Source: DATFVA01 sp963839165
GTDB lineage: Bacteria > Bacteroidota > Ignavibacteria > Ignavibacteriales > Ignavibacteriaceae
Direction: 5' to 3'
DNA: 64,000 nucleotides
NCBI GenBank assembly: GCA_963839165.1
Contig: CAWIUG010000005.1
Location: forward strand, 806,001-870,000
In this document: positions 1 to 8,891 of the stretch, in pieces
Numbering within the stretch: position 1 is the first letter of the stretch
Layout of the letters: each line of letters starts with the position of its first letter
Notes under the pieces: generated by a model
The model's database searches: none
What the model was told of the DNA's origin: nothing
The model's input: the letters and a program-made list of their open reading frames with translations, nothing else
Program-made: the position numbers and the translations under genes

Positions 1-212
1 ACTTTTCCGGAAGAGATAAGCCGCGCAGCTATAAGAGAATTTTTATTGTAGAAACCTGTACCGAGAAAATTATTCCTCGAGTCGTATACTTCTACCATAT
101 CCCCGTTCTGAGGATCTCCTTCGGTGGAAATTATTTCATTGCTGAATATCCAAAGGTGGCCTGTTTTTATTCTTCGCTCTTCATTTTTCTTTAGTTGTAT
201 CCCGGCATTCAT
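1..212 (-). CDS. rlmI: 23S rRNA (cytosine) methyltransferase RlmI-like, N-terminal part only
   Basis: An open frame reads leftwards off the window edge from an ATG at 212 and gives about 70 residues. They match the N-terminal PUA domain of class I SAM-dependent 23S rRNA m5C methyltransferases of the RlmI/YccW type: a short LKKNEERR segment, then TGHLWIFSNEI, then GDMVEVYDSR and FLGTGFYN, then IAARLIS. In this family the PUA domain presents rRNA to a C-terminal Rossmann methyltransferase domain, which would lie outside the window. The gene is transcribed divergently from the thiamine-binding gene at 375. The family call rests on the PUA pattern alone, so the exact target base is not shown. Confidence 0.75.
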   Translation of the reverse strand, partial: MNAGIQLKKNEERRIKTGHLWIFSNEIISTEGDPQNGDMVEVYDSRNNFLGTGFYNKNSLIAARLISSGK

Positions 213-374
213 AAGGTTGCTTATTATTTGTAATTTTGATGGCGTTAAGATATAAATAATGGAGCTATAAACCATACAACGGTATTGGAATTAAACCAGG
301 AGGCAATGATCCTCACCGGGAATTGGAGGTCAGGCTCCACTGATGCGTAAAAGAAATAATAAAGGAGATAACAG

Positions 375-680
375 ATGAAGGTATTAGTTGATTTATGTGT
401 GGTGCCGATAGGGGTAGGTACTTCTGTTTCGCAGTATATCGCGAAGTGTGAAAAAATCCTTAAGGATGCCGGATTAAAGACGATACTTCATTCTTACGGA
501 ACGAACATCGAAGGTGAGTGGGATGATGTTTTTGAAGCGGTCAAAAAATGCCATCAGGAGATACACAAGATGGGAGCCCCGAGAATTTCATCTACACTAC
601 GGCTTGGGACGAGAACCGACAGAGACCAGACAATGGAGGATAAAATTGACAGCGTTCAGCAGAAATTAAAAAATCTTTAG
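375..680 (+). CDS. MTH1187 family thiamine-binding protein
   Basis: A 101-residue protein of the MTH1187/YkoF-like family (formerly DUF77), whose members are small ferredoxin-fold proteins that bind thiamine or its hydroxymethylpyrimidine part. The sequence has the usual start (VDLCVVPIGVGTSVSQY), the central LHSYGTNIEGEWD segment and the RISSTLRLGTRTD stretch near the end. Length is normal for the family. AAGGAG lies about 10 bases before the ATG. I looked for a TPP riboswitch in the 160-base leader and did not find the conserved core. The next gene starts 16 bases downstream, so the two may share a transcript. Confidence 0.85.
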   Translation: MKVLVDLCVVPIGVGTSVSQYIAKCEKILKDAGLKTILHSYGTNIEGEWDDVFEAVKKCHQEIHKMGAPRISSTLRLGTRTDRDQTMEDKIDSVQQKLKNL

Positions 681-696
681 GCAGTTACTCAAAAGG

Positions 697-1554
697 ATGG
701 TAAAAGGTAACCACAGCAGGAGCTTCCCTATATACGGATGGATGGGAACCATAATGGTAATAGCATTCTGGTACCTGAACTGGTTTCTTACGGGACTAAG
801 AACCGACTGGGCATTCTTCCCATTATGGCTCGGATTCTGTCTGGCGGTTGACGGTCTGGTTTACCTCCGAAAAGGTACTTCGCTGATAAAAAGGAATATC
901 AGGGAATACGTGCTGCTGTTCGTAATTTCGGCTCCGGTCTGGTGGTTGTTCGAACTGTTCAACTCCTTTACCCGGAACTGGTTTTATGACGGACGACAGT
1001 ACTTCAGCGATCTGGAATTCTTTATTCTCGCTTCTATTAGTTTCTCAACTGTAATTCCGGCTGTCTTTGAAGCGACAGAACTGGCAGGCACTTTCAAATG
1101 GATCCAAAATCTTAAACCTTACAGAAAATTGAAGCCATCCAATAGGGTGTTGGGCTGGTTCATACTGGCAGGCATCTTCACGCTGCTGCTTGAGATCATC
1201 TTTCCGAAAGTGTTCTACCCTTTCATCTGGATAACGGTGTATTTTCTTATTGAACCGGCAAATGTTAAAATGAACAACCGTAATCTGTTAAAGTACACCG
1301 GGGAAGGCAATTGGAAACCAGTGATATCTTTGTGGATCGGCTGCCTCATGTGCGCATTTTTCTGGGAGATGTGGAATTACTATTCATATCCCAAATGGTA
1401 TTATTACCTGCCGATGGTAAATTTTCTGCATATTTTTGAGATGCCTCTGTTAGGTTATATCGGGTATCTGCCTTTTTCGCTTGAGCTTTTTGCCGTGTAT
1501 CATTTTATTAATGGTATCTTTGGAAATAAAGACAGCAGTTATGTTCTGCAATAA
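697..1554 (+). CDS. polytopic membrane protein of unknown function
   Basis: A 285-residue hydrophobic protein that I do not recognise. It shows about seven or eight membrane segments, roughly at residues 16-33, 38-57, 67-85, 108-125, 150-187, 207-225 and 240-275, with many Trp, Tyr and Phe residues at segment ends. Between segments lie charged loops such as that around residues 125-145. There are no enzyme motifs I can name. It starts 16 bases after the thiamine-binding gene, so co-transcription is likely; a role in transport of a vitamin or its precursor is possible but is only a guess from the neighbour. Confidence 0.7.
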   Translation: MVKGNHSRSFPIYGWMGTIMVIAFWYLNWFLTGLRTDWAFFPLWLGFCLAVDGLVYLRKGTSLIKRNIREYVLLFVISAPVWWLFELFNSFTRNWFYDGRQYFSDLEFFILASISFSTVIPAVFEATELAGTFKWIQNLKPYRKLKPSNRVLGWFILAGIFTLLLEIIFPKVFYPFIWITVYFLIEPANVKMNNRNLLKYTGEGNWKPVISLWIGCLMCAFFWEMWNYYSYPKWYYYLPMVNFLHIFEMPLLGYIGYLPFSLELFAVYHFINGIFGNKDSSYVLQ

Positions 1555-1601
1555 TGCGGCCTCTATGAGACAGGCTCTAAATCATAAAATTTGAGATAAA
1601 A

Positions 1602-2258
1602 ATGAATCAATTTAAAGGAATAATATTCGATATTGACGGCACACTTACTTCCACGAATGACCTGATCTTCGCCTCTTTTAACTTCATCACAAAAAAATAC
1701 CTGGGTAAAACATATTCAAATGAAGAAATACTGAAATGGTTTGGTCCCACCGAGGATGTAATTTTGAAAGAATTCTGCGGGGAAAACTATGAGAAAGCCA
1801 GGGAAGAATACTACAGATTTTATTCAGATAATCACTTTATGGCGGATATTTACCCCGGCGTTAGGGAAATCCTTGAAGAACTTAAATCACGGGGTGTATT
1901 ATTATCCATTTATACAGGTAAAGGGAGAGAAGCGGCAGCTATAACCTTAAGAAAAATAGGTATTTACCACTTCTTCGATCTTATAATCACCGGAGATGAG
2001 GTGAAGGAACACAAACCATCACCTGAAGGTATCGAAATTTTCCTCGAAAAATTTCACTTGGAGAAGGATGATGTGATCATGATCGGCGATTCCCCCTCTG
2101 ATGTAAAAGCTGCGCACGCTGCGGGAGTTAAAGTGGCGTCTGTTTTATGGGATAGTCTTGCAAAAGATCACGTTTTACAGATGAACAGCGATTATGTGTT
2201 TCACACCGTAGCAGAATTGAAAGATTTTTTGTTATTTAGCCCTCGACCCACTCCTTAG
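1602..2258 (+). CDS. HAD superfamily hydrolase, phosphoglycolate phosphatase-like
   Basis: A 218-residue cytoplasmic phosphatase of the haloacid dehalogenase superfamily, subfamily IA. Motif I is DIDGT with nucleophile Asp10 and acid Asp12; motif II is Thr105 in SIYTGKG; motif III is Lys138 in KEHKPSP; motif IV is IGDSPSD with Asp163 and Asp167. A helical cap lies between residues 15 and 85. This is the arrangement of Gph and PpaX-type enzymes, which hydrolyse phosphoglycolate, pyrophosphate or sugar phosphates; the substrate cannot be read from sequence. A terminator-like hairpin follows directly, so it is probably the last gene of its transcript. Confidence 0.85.
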   Translation: MNQFKGIIFDIDGTLTSTNDLIFASFNFITKKYLGKTYSNEEILKWFGPTEDVILKEFCGENYEKAREEYYRFYSDNHFMADIYPGVREILEELKSRGVLLSIYTGKGREAAAITLRKIGIYHFFDLIITGDEVKEHKPSPEGIEIFLEKFHLEKDDVIMIGDSPSDVKAAHAAGVKVASVLWDSLAKDHVLQMNSDYVFHTVAELKDFLLFSPRPTP

Positions 2259-2260
2259 TC

Positions 2261-2312
2261 TCCTCCCCCATATAAATCTAAATTTTAGTTTTGAGGGAGG
2301 GGAATTTTTTTT
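2261..2312 (+). terminator. probable Rho-independent terminator after the HAD gene
   Basis: CCTCCC at 2262-2267 can pair with GGGAGG at 2295-2300. An inner palindrome CTAAATTTTAG makes the long loop fold back on itself. A run of eight T follows from 2305. It begins just after the HAD stop codon. Confidence 0.55.
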
Positions 2313-2501
2313 AAACTTCTCCCTTCAGTCGAACGGCAGTTAATCAGCTGGATCAATTAATATTTTTCCCAACATTTGAAAATGACACTTGAGGTGCCAG
2401 ATCAATTATCAGCTGCCAGAGCAACTAAGATTTAACCCCCAAAATTCTTCAGGAGTTAAAGTGACAGTTTTCGTACAACTCGTCCCGGATCAGATAACTT
2501 T

Positions 2502-3848
2502 TTAACCACCGAATTGGAACGGATACACAAAATAAACCCGTGGTTCAATTCTCTTTTGAGGTATATAATCGATTATATTTTTATCGTTATCATACAGCGG
2601 AGTAAACGTCCAGTCATATACAATCGACACAACCAGGAAATCCATAGGTTTATATCCTATTTCGAAGAAGAGGTATGATCTGTCATCAAGCTTAAAGATA
2701 GCGGTTTCGTTTCCAATATTCGTTTTATCATATCCTGTTCTCAACAGGAATGGAGCATCTTCGGGGGCAATTTCTGTATAAAGATGGAGAACTCCGCTCA
2801 TAGGAGTTTTATCGAGACGCTGATAACTGCCTACGATATCAAAAATACCGAGAACGTTAACTCCGAGTTCACCGAATATCCCGTTATCCGCATTCTCATT
2901 CAGCTCGAGGCGCTGTATCCTGCTGTGCACAGTACCCGACTGACCAAGCTGGAAACGCTCAATCTCATAGAGAGGACCAAAGTATGAAGGAAGATAATGT
3001 TTCTGGTTGAACCTTCTCTCAAGTTTAGCGTGAGCGCTTATAAGTCCGAGGGGATTCAGCTCACCGAGTATACCCGTAGCAACTCCGCTTCCGTAATCTA
3101 ATATTTTTGCATAATCGGCATAAAGTTCAACGTTCAGCATTTCTGATCTTAGAAGCGGAAGACCAATATCCGCGCCGATTATATTAACAGAACCTTTATC
3201 ATTAGTAGCAGTGAAGTTATCTGAGGCAGGATCATAATTTCCTGAAATAACCCCGGCTTTACTGTTATAATCGGCTGCATAGGAAACTCCAACTTCAAGA
3301 TTGCCGATAACAGGAATAGGCGCAAGAGAAGTAAACTGCAGAGGCCGCACATAACCTCTTATACCGAGCACCCCTGCCTGTGAAAAAGAAGAATAAATAG
3401 ATTCAAAGCCCGCCTGACCGAAGTCGATGTCGAGTGTCAGTCCCGTTTTTCTTGCATCAATAGTGGGAGAATTATTGTATGCATACATAATACTTCCATG
3501 TCCAAGGGTATAATAATCAAGCGCGCCAAACTTTGCATACACGGGGTCATTCTTAAAACCGTAGCGCACATAGCGGATCACACTGAGGTAATCGGAGAAG
3601 GTGTTAAAGTTTTCCTTTCGAAGGTTTCCGTTCTTATCAATATCCAGCATGAGATCGAGTCCCACACCAAAATTTGCAAATGATATCTCCGGAGTAAAAT
3701 GAAGAGTATAATAAAGCTCGCCGTCGATCCAGTTCAATCCAAGTCCCCCCTGAAGCTTCCCATGCTCGGGCAGCGGATATTCACTGAACTGTGCTTCGGC
3801 AAAAAACGAAAAAAGAACTACCAGCAGGACAGTAAAAGTTCCTTTCAT
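2502..3848 (-). CDS. outer-membrane beta-barrel-like protein with signal peptide
   Basis: A 448-residue exported protein with a clear signal peptide (residues 1-19, cleaved near FAEAQF). The rest is rich in alternating polar/aromatic strands, glycines at turns and short Asn/Asp loops, and ends with an aromatic strand (RIEPRVYFVYPFQF), as expected for an outer-membrane beta-barrel. I do not recognise a named family; similar large barrels of unknown function are common in Ignavibacteriota. The start is well supported by GGGAGG seven bases before the ATG. It stands alone between the HAD gene (convergent) and the EnvC-like gene (same strand, 78 bases away). Confidence 0.7.
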   Translation of the reverse strand: MKGTFTVLLVVLFSFFAEAQFSEYPLPEHGKLQGGLGLNWIDGELYYTLHFTPEISFANFGVGLDLMLDIDKNGNLRKENFNTFSDYLSVIRYVRYGFKNDPVYAKFGALDYYTLGHGSIMYAYNNSPTIDARKTGLTLDIDFGQAGFESIYSSFSQAGVLGIRGYVRPLQFTSLAPIPVIGNLEVGVSYAADYNSKAGVISGNYDPASDNFTATNDKGSVNIIGADIGLPLLRSEMLNVELYADYAKILDYGSGVATGILGELNPLGLISAHAKLERRFNQKHYLPSYFGPLYEIERFQLGQSGTVHSRIQRLELNENADNGIFGELGVNVLGIFDIVGSYQRLDKTPMSGVLHLYTEIAPEDAPFLLRTGYDKTNIGNETAIFKLDDRSYLFFEIGYKPMDFLVVSIVYDWTFTPLYDNDKNIIDYIPQKRIEPRVYFVYPFQFGG

Positions 3849-3926
3849 TACATCCTCCCATATAAAGTTATCATTTTTGGTATGATAAATATAATTATTT
3901 AGGCTTTGATTAAAAGCTAAAGGAGG

Positions 3927-5213
3927 TTACTTTTTTGCCAGCCAGATTTCGGGGTTCTGGTTTTCACGGGAGTTCCAGATCTCAAAATGAAGGATCTTAC
4001 CCTCAATACTATCGCCAACCTGCGCAATTACACTGCCCGGTTTTACTTTATCCCCTTCGTTAACATATATCTCAGAAAGATGGCTGTAAACGGTTCTATA
4101 ATCACCTTTATGAGTTACAATTAACACACTGCCGTAACCCGGGATCCAGTCGATTGCCGAGATCACCCCTTCACTAACAGCCTTAACATTTATATCTTTT
4201 GAAGCAGCAATATCCACCCCGTAGTTCAGCATTATTGTGTTGGTTTTACTATTCCTGTTTTCCCCGTACTTTTTTATGATCCTGCCGTTCGATACAGGCC
4301 AGTTCATTCTGCCCTTTAACGATGAGAAAGAGGCAAACCCCGAAGTTGAAAGATTAACATCATACGCTGACGATTCAGATAGCCCGTTCTCTGATTTTAT
4401 TTCCGTAACATCTCCAACCGGTCTCACATCTCCTTTCAGCTTCTCTCTTGCCAGCCTGTCGGCCTCCTCTTTCTTTCTCTTCTCCGCTTCGGCAATCAGG
4501 TTTGTGATCATACTTCTTATCTTTATTTCAGCCTGCTTCTTCGCATCAATCTCTTTTTTGATCTCTGATTTATCGTGCTTTATTACATTAAGAATTTTCT
4601 TTCGTTCATCAAGGCGGCTGAGGAGAACTGACTCTTCTTTCTGCTTCTCCGCAGCAAGCTTCGCTTTTTCTTCTTTCTCTCTCTTCAGAATTCCCTTTTC
4701 AGTAATCAGCTGCTGCCTGCTGTCTTTAAGCTTATCAATATCCTTACTTCTCTGTTCGGAAAATTTCTCAAGGTACTTCATCCGGAGCAGAACCTGCTGA
4801 ACGGAGGATGCATCAACAACCATCTCAAGATCCCCGGGCTGACCATGCATATAAACAGCCTTTATATACTTAGCATAATTTTTCTGCAGCTGCTCAATAT
4901 CATTCTCAAGCTTACTGATCTTCAGTTCACTCTCTCTGATCTTTGCTTCCTTCTGATCCGCTTCACCGCGATACGATCCAATCAGCTTATTAAGAAGGAA
5001 ACTCTGGCGGCTGTAATTCTCGATTGCCGAAAATGATTCCTTTTCTTTCTTAGTCTTTCCCTTCAGCTCAGTTTCCAGCGAATTGATCTCATCTTTTATG
5101 GACGAAAGCTGAGTCTGCTTAGCCTTAATCTCTTCATTCTGAGAATAGAGGTTCCCCGACGAAATCAGCAGAAATATGAGAGTTACATAATATTTGTAAG
5201 TAGTTCTGATCAT
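3927..5213 (-). CDS. EnvC/NlpD-like murein hydrolase activator (LytM/M23 fold)
   Basis: A 428-residue protein with a signal peptide (about 1-24), a long charged coiled coil (about 25-260) and a C-terminal LytM/M23 domain (about 300-428). This is the layout of EnvC, which does not cut peptidoglycan itself but switches on amidases at the division site. The zinc ligands look degenerate here: the first His of HxGxD is Asn (NYGVD) and the first His of the final HxH is Ile (ILHFEI). A non-catalytic activator role is therefore more likely than endopeptidase activity. Its start overlaps the DUF4292 stop as TGATG, so it is the third gene of an operon with DUF4292 and the TPR lipoprotein. Confidence 0.82.
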   Translation of the reverse strand: MIRTTYKYYVTLIFLLISSGNLYSQNEEIKAKQTQLSSIKDEINSLETELKGKTKKEKESFSAIENYSRQSFLLNKLIGSYRGEADQKEAKIRESELKISKLENDIEQLQKNYAKYIKAVYMHGQPGDLEMVVDASSVQQVLLRMKYLEKFSEQRSKDIDKLKDSRQQLITEKGILKREKEEKAKLAAEKQKEESVLLSRLDERKKILNVIKHDKSEIKKEIDAKKQAEIKIRSMITNLIAEAEKRKKEEADRLAREKLKGDVRPVGDVTEIKSENGLSESSAYDVNLSTSGFASFSSLKGRMNWPVSNGRIIKKYGENRNSKTNTIMLNYGVDIAASKDINVKAVSEGVISAIDWIPGYGSVLIVTHKGDYRTVYSHLSEIYVNEGDKVKPGSVIAQVGDSIEGKILHFEIWNSRENQNPEIWLAKK

Positions 5214-6001
5214 CAGAGCTTAATTATCGCTGCGTCATTAGGTACTTTGAAGTCGATATAAATATCAGGATTGTTTGCTTCCATATTCTTATAGTTAATA
5301 CTGATGCGCTGTTTTTCCTGCGGCCTTTCAACCTCAATTTTATAAGGCACCGGCACACCCTGCATCAGGTTGAATTTAGAATAATCACCCTGAAGAGCAA
5401 GCTTGTTCCTGCTGTTCCACAGGTAGTACTTTGTAATTCCGAGTTCTCTTACATCCACATGATACTGCGTCTTTGTATTCATTACCGAATCAACATAGGT
5501 AAGCACATACTGATCATAATCCACTTTATATTCATCAGGTACTTTATAAAGATTCCTTGTCAGGTTAACAGAACCCACAAACGCGTCTATGATATCATTA
5601 AAAGGCAGATTGATATGGAAGATATCCTGAAGCGTTTCGTTGCTGGGTACTCCTTCATACGCTGTATTCTCAAGGGCATCATAAAAAACAAAGTTCTCTT
5701 CGGTAACAAGCACCTGGGCAAGCTCTACCCCGAAAGGACCCATAATACTCAGGTAAATTGAATCAGGCTTATTTATGATCACCCGGAAGTTTGCGCTGTT
5801 ATTTATCTGCGGCGACTTAACAGCAATTGTCCCATAACCTTCAAAGCTCTTTATCCTGCGCCTGTTCACTTCAAGCTTATTTATCAGCCTTTCGGATGGC
5901 AGCAGCTCAATATCCTCATTAGGCTGGGAGGGAACGCAGCCGTTAAACAGAAAAGGAATTATTTCAATGAGCAGCAGGAAAGGGATAATGTATCTTTTCA
6001 A
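5213..6001 (-). CDS. DUF4292 lipoprotein (LolA/LolB-like fold)
   Basis: A 262-residue lipoprotein: a hydrophobic leader ends in FLFNGC, giving a lipidated Cys at about residue 22. The body matches DUF4292, with the typical opening (RRIKSFEGYGTIAVKSP), the NKPDSIYLSIMGPFGVE segment and a C-terminal FKVPNDA motif. Members of this family in Bacteroidota are thought to resemble outer-membrane lipoprotein carriers or receptors, but function is not established. The gene overlaps the TPR gene by 4 bases (ATGA) and the EnvC-like gene by 1 base. In FCB bacteria a TPR protein, DUF4292 and a LytM protein often occur together, which supports a shared envelope function. Confidence 0.82.
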   Translation of the reverse strand: MKRYIIPFLLLIEIIPFLFNGCVPSQPNEDIELLPSERLINKLEVNRRRIKSFEGYGTIAVKSPQINNSANFRVIINKPDSIYLSIMGPFGVELAQVLVTEENFVFYDALENTAYEGVPSNETLQDIFHINLPFNDIIDAFVGSVNLTRNLYKVPDEYKVDYDQYVLTYVDSVMNTKTQYHVDVRELGITKYYLWNSRNKLALQGDYSKFNLMQGVPVPYKIEVERPQEKQRISINYKNMEANNPDIYIDFKVPNDAAIIKL

Positions 6002-7827
6002 ATTTCACCTTTTTCAATTTTGATTTTAACCCGGTTGTTTGTTGAGTCGAGACTCAGAGATTTTTCCCAGTTCTTTTTCGCTCTGTCTTTATTTCCAAGC
6101 TTATAATTAATATCACCAAGATGTTCAAGCATAACAGAACTTTCGCCGCCCACCTTTATTGCCTGCTCAATGTATTCTTTAGCCTTTTCATACTGTCCCA
6201 GTTTAAAGTAAACCCAACCGATCGTATCAAGGTAAGATGAGTTCAGAGGGTCCTTCTCAATTGCGATCTTCGCCATCTGTAAAGCCTTATCAAGTTTTAT
6301 TCCTCTTTCCGACAAAGAATAGGCATAATTATTATTTACAAGAGCGTTGGCCGAATCCAGGCTCAAAGCTTTTTCATACGTGCTGTCGCACGCTCCCCAG
6401 TTTTGAAGTCCATCATATATTAGTCCAAGTGTACCCAGCAGATTCACATTGTCAGGTGAAAGTTTCAAAGCCTTTTTAAGATACTCAGCGGCTTCTTCAT
6501 TTTCATTTAGCTGATTAAGTGTAAAACCATAGGCCGACAGTGCGTTAACGTCATTTGGATTTAACTCAACTGCTTTCTTCAGGTAAGGCCGGGCTTCAGC
6601 CCCTCTGTTACTCTGCGCAAGGGAAAGTCCTAGTATAAAATTAACACTAAAGTCATCGGGGAAAAGCTGGATAGCCTCATCCATGACCTTCACAGCTTCA
6701 TCATATTTCTTGTTATCGAAATAAAGTCCTCCCAGCTGCACCCATGCCTGCATATTCCAGCCGGCCATCTTTGTAACCTGTTTAAAAAGTTCAATGGCAG
6801 TTGAATCCTGGTGCTGATTTATCGCAATAGCGCCAAGATACATTTTCACTTCCCAGTCAGTAGTATCCTGATCAATTTTCTCGAAGAACTGCTTTGTAAT
6901 CGGAGTCAGGGTTGAATCCTTGAGCGACTGCAGAAAGTATGATTTACCCACCCTTAACTTCGCTTCGAGCGGAACATCGGTTTTATCCAGAATATAATTA
7001 AACTCCTTTGCGGCATCCTCCCAGTCACCCTTGTCAATATAAACCTGAGCTTTTTTCTCCCGTGCCTCCATATCGTCAGGGTTAAGCTGCAGAAGGTCGT
7101 TAGCCGCAGAGAGGGCCTCATCATACTTTTCGGCCTTAGTGTAATAATCGATCAGCAGTTTATAGAGAGAAGCGTTACCGGGGTCAATCTTAAGGAGTTC
7201 CTTAATCGCATTGGCCGCCTCATCAATATTTCCCATCTTCTCATAAAGTTCGGCGATCCTTATCAGAACATTCCAGTCGCCCCCAATTACTCCCGAGAGC
7301 TTTTTATAAATCCTTATCGCACTTAAAGGTTTAGAATTTTCATAAATGCGGGCCAGCCTGTAGTACGAACTGAGCGAAGTTGAATCCTGCGCTATCATTT
7401 TTTCAAGCACAGCGGCGGCAGAATCGAACTGAGACGCAGTTGTAAATATATCGGCAAGCTGTGATTTATACTCCATTCGGCCGGGATTCAGCTGAACAGC
7501 CTTCTTTGTATACTGAAGGGCCTGGGGAGTCTTTCCCAGGTAATAATAATTCTTACCCAGGGCGTAATAAATTCCCGCGCTGGTATCATACTTCAAAGCA
7601 TCCTGGAATTCCAGGATGGCCCCGGCATAGTCTCCTTTTGTCTCAAGGATTGAACCGTTAATGAAGTACTCCATCGCCTTATTCTTACTCTCTAATGGAC
7701 TAACGGGTTCACTTATCTGCTCAGCATTCTGAATTTCTTCATCCTTCACTGTAGTCTTTTCCGAAGATGAACATCCGGCAAATACCAGTATTAATACTGC
7801 TGAAACCAGCAATGAAATTTTTGTCAT
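5998..7827 (-). CDS. TPR-repeat lipoprotein
   Basis: I place the start at ATG 7827 rather than at the upstream TTG 7872, because the ATG begins a standard lipoprotein leader (MTKISLLVSAVLILVFAGC) and the TTG form would bury it. The mature protein (about 590 residues) is nearly all tetratricopeptide repeats of 34 residues, roughly fifteen, with the usual W-LG-Y-A-P pattern, for example NPNDVNALSAYGFTLNQL. TPR arrays are protein-binding scaffolds; here the array would be anchored to a membrane facing the periplasm. It is the first gene of the operon with DUF4292 and the EnvC-like protein. The last two repeats (LNSSYLDTIGWVYFKLGQYE) are of the type seen in outer-membrane assembly factors. Confidence 0.85.
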   Translation of the reverse strand: MTKISLLVSAVLILVFAGCSSSEKTTVKDEEIQNAEQISEPVSPLESKNKAMEYFINGSILETKGDYAGAILEFQDALKYDTSAGIYYALGKNYYYLGKTPQALQYTKKAVQLNPGRMEYKSQLADIFTTASQFDSAAAVLEKMIAQDSTSLSSYYRLARIYENSKPLSAIRIYKKLSGVIGGDWNVLIRIAELYEKMGNIDEAANAIKELLKIDPGNASLYKLLIDYYTKAEKYDEALSAANDLLQLNPDDMEAREKKAQVYIDKGDWEDAAKEFNYILDKTDVPLEAKLRVGKSYFLQSLKDSTLTPITKQFFEKIDQDTTDWEVKMYLGAIAINQHQDSTAIELFKQVTKMAGWNMQAWVQLGGLYFDNKKYDEAVKVMDEAIQLFPDDFSVNFILGLSLAQSNRGAEARPYLKKAVELNPNDVNALSAYGFTLNQLNENEEAAEYLKKALKLSPDNVNLLGTLGLIYDGLQNWGACDSTYEKALSLDSANALVNNNYAYSLSERGIKLDKALQMAKIAIEKDPLNSSYLDTIGWVYFKLGQYEKAKEYIEQAIKVGGESSVMLEHLGDINYKLGNKDRAKKNWEKSLSLDSTNNRVKIKIEKGEI

Positions 7828-7927
7828 ATTATCCAGGATTAATTGAGAAAAAATATTGCTCTGAACATTCAATTACAAGGCACTTGAGTATAACAGGTCA
7901 TATTCAAACCGCCTTCTGCCAATTTTC

Positions 7928-7958
7928 TTGCGTACAAATATACTAAACTATATCTTTG
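7928..7958 (+). promoter_or_regulatory. candidate Bacteroidota-type promoter of the ATP-grasp gene
   Basis: TTG at 7928-7930 and TATCTTTG at 7951-7958 are separated by 20 bases, matching the Bacteroidota housekeeping pattern TTTG-N17/23-TAnnTTTG. Transcription would start near 7965. This rules out a TTG start codon at 7956 and favours ATG 7977 for the gene. Confidence 0.45.
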
Positions 7959-7976
7959 CAAAAACCGTTGAGGGAA

Positions 7977-8891
7977 ATGACAGCTTACGACCTTGCACTT
8001 GCGTACGTATGGGAGTACGACATTGATTTTATAAACTCAGTGGAGAGAAAATTCCAGGAGGCACGACTCTCTACCTTTATTATTTCAGAGCATAATATAG
8101 ACGAAGTTCTCGATAAAGTACTTAAACGGAAACTTCATTTTCATTTTTATCTCGACCGCGCCTGGGATGTTGATGAAAGGTACGAAAACCTTGGCCGGAT
8201 CCTTTCACGTAGAAAAGGCCGCCTCTTTAATCCTTATAAAAGCGTTCTGCATGCAATCGATAAGGCAAGCATGCACCTTGAGTTTATCACCGCGGGACTT
8301 CATGTTCCCTACTCCATCATAATTCCACCTCATAGTGAGAGCGAAGATCTTTTTATATCGGTGGAAGATCTTTCAAAGCTTGGAAGGCCGTTCATCATTA
8401 AACCCTGTAATACAACAGGAGGCGGTGTTGGAGTAGTTACCGGAGCTGAGACACTGAAGGAAATCCTTGATGAAAGAATTACAAATACGGACGATAAATA
8501 CCTGCTCCAGGAGAAGATCTATCCCAAAAAACTTGATGGGAAGAGGGCGTGGTTCAGGTCATTCTGGGCTTTCGGAAAAGCGATACCGGTCTGGTGGGAC
8601 GATCAGACTCATCTTTATGAACCGGTACTGCCTGAACATTATAAAAATTTCAGACTGAATAACCTGCGTCGGATAACAAGAAAAATAGCAGAACTTACTT
8701 CACTCGATTTTTTTTCTACTGAAATTGTTCTAACAGAGGACGATAACTTTCTTCTTATAGATTACGTGAATGATCAATGCGATATGAGAATGAAATCAGG
8801 ACATTATGACGGGATCCCGGATATTATTGTACATGAAATTATCAGGAATATGTTGAAATTCACCTTACGAATAAAATCTTCAGCAGGATGA
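7977..8891 (+). CDS. ATP-grasp superfamily protein of unknown substrate
   Basis: About 304 residues from ATG 7977 (an upstream in-frame TTG at 7956 lies inside the likely promoter). The middle and C-terminus show an ATP-grasp fold: a lysine and glycine-rich loop in FIIKPCNTTGGGVGVV, the strand YLLQEKI, and the metal-binding end STEIVL...LLIDYVNDQCDM. ATP-grasp enzymes join a carboxylate to an amine or thiol through an acylphosphate. The N-terminal third (residues 1-100) is unlike the common family members, so I cannot name a substrate. It overlaps the next gene by 4 bases (ATGA), which ties it to a small membrane-anchored protein. Confidence 0.7.
   Translation: MTAYDLALAYVWEYDIDFINSVERKFQEARLSTFIISEHNIDEVLDKVLKRKLHFHFYLDRAWDVDERYENLGRILSRRKGRLFNPYKSVLHAIDKASMHLEFITAGLHVPYSIIIPPHSESEDLFISVEDLSKLGRPFIIKPCNTTGGGVGVVTGAETLKEILDERITNTDDKYLLQEKIYPKKLDGKRAWFRSFWAFGKAIPVWWDDQTHLYEPVLPEHYKNFRLNNLRRITRKIAELTSLDFFSTEIVLTEDDNFLLIDYVNDQCDMRMKSGHYDGIPDIIVHEIIRNMLKFTLRIKSSAG

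Noticed and set aside
213..374. Possible TPP riboswitch before the thiamine-binding gene
   Set aside because: The conserved CUGAGA and P4/P5 elements are not present; only a short GGAG/CTCC hairpin is seen.
4237..4800. 187-codon Ser/Phe-rich open frame antisense to the EnvC-like gene
   Set aside because: The composition is the reverse of a Lys/Glu-rich coiled coil, a known cause of long shadow frames.
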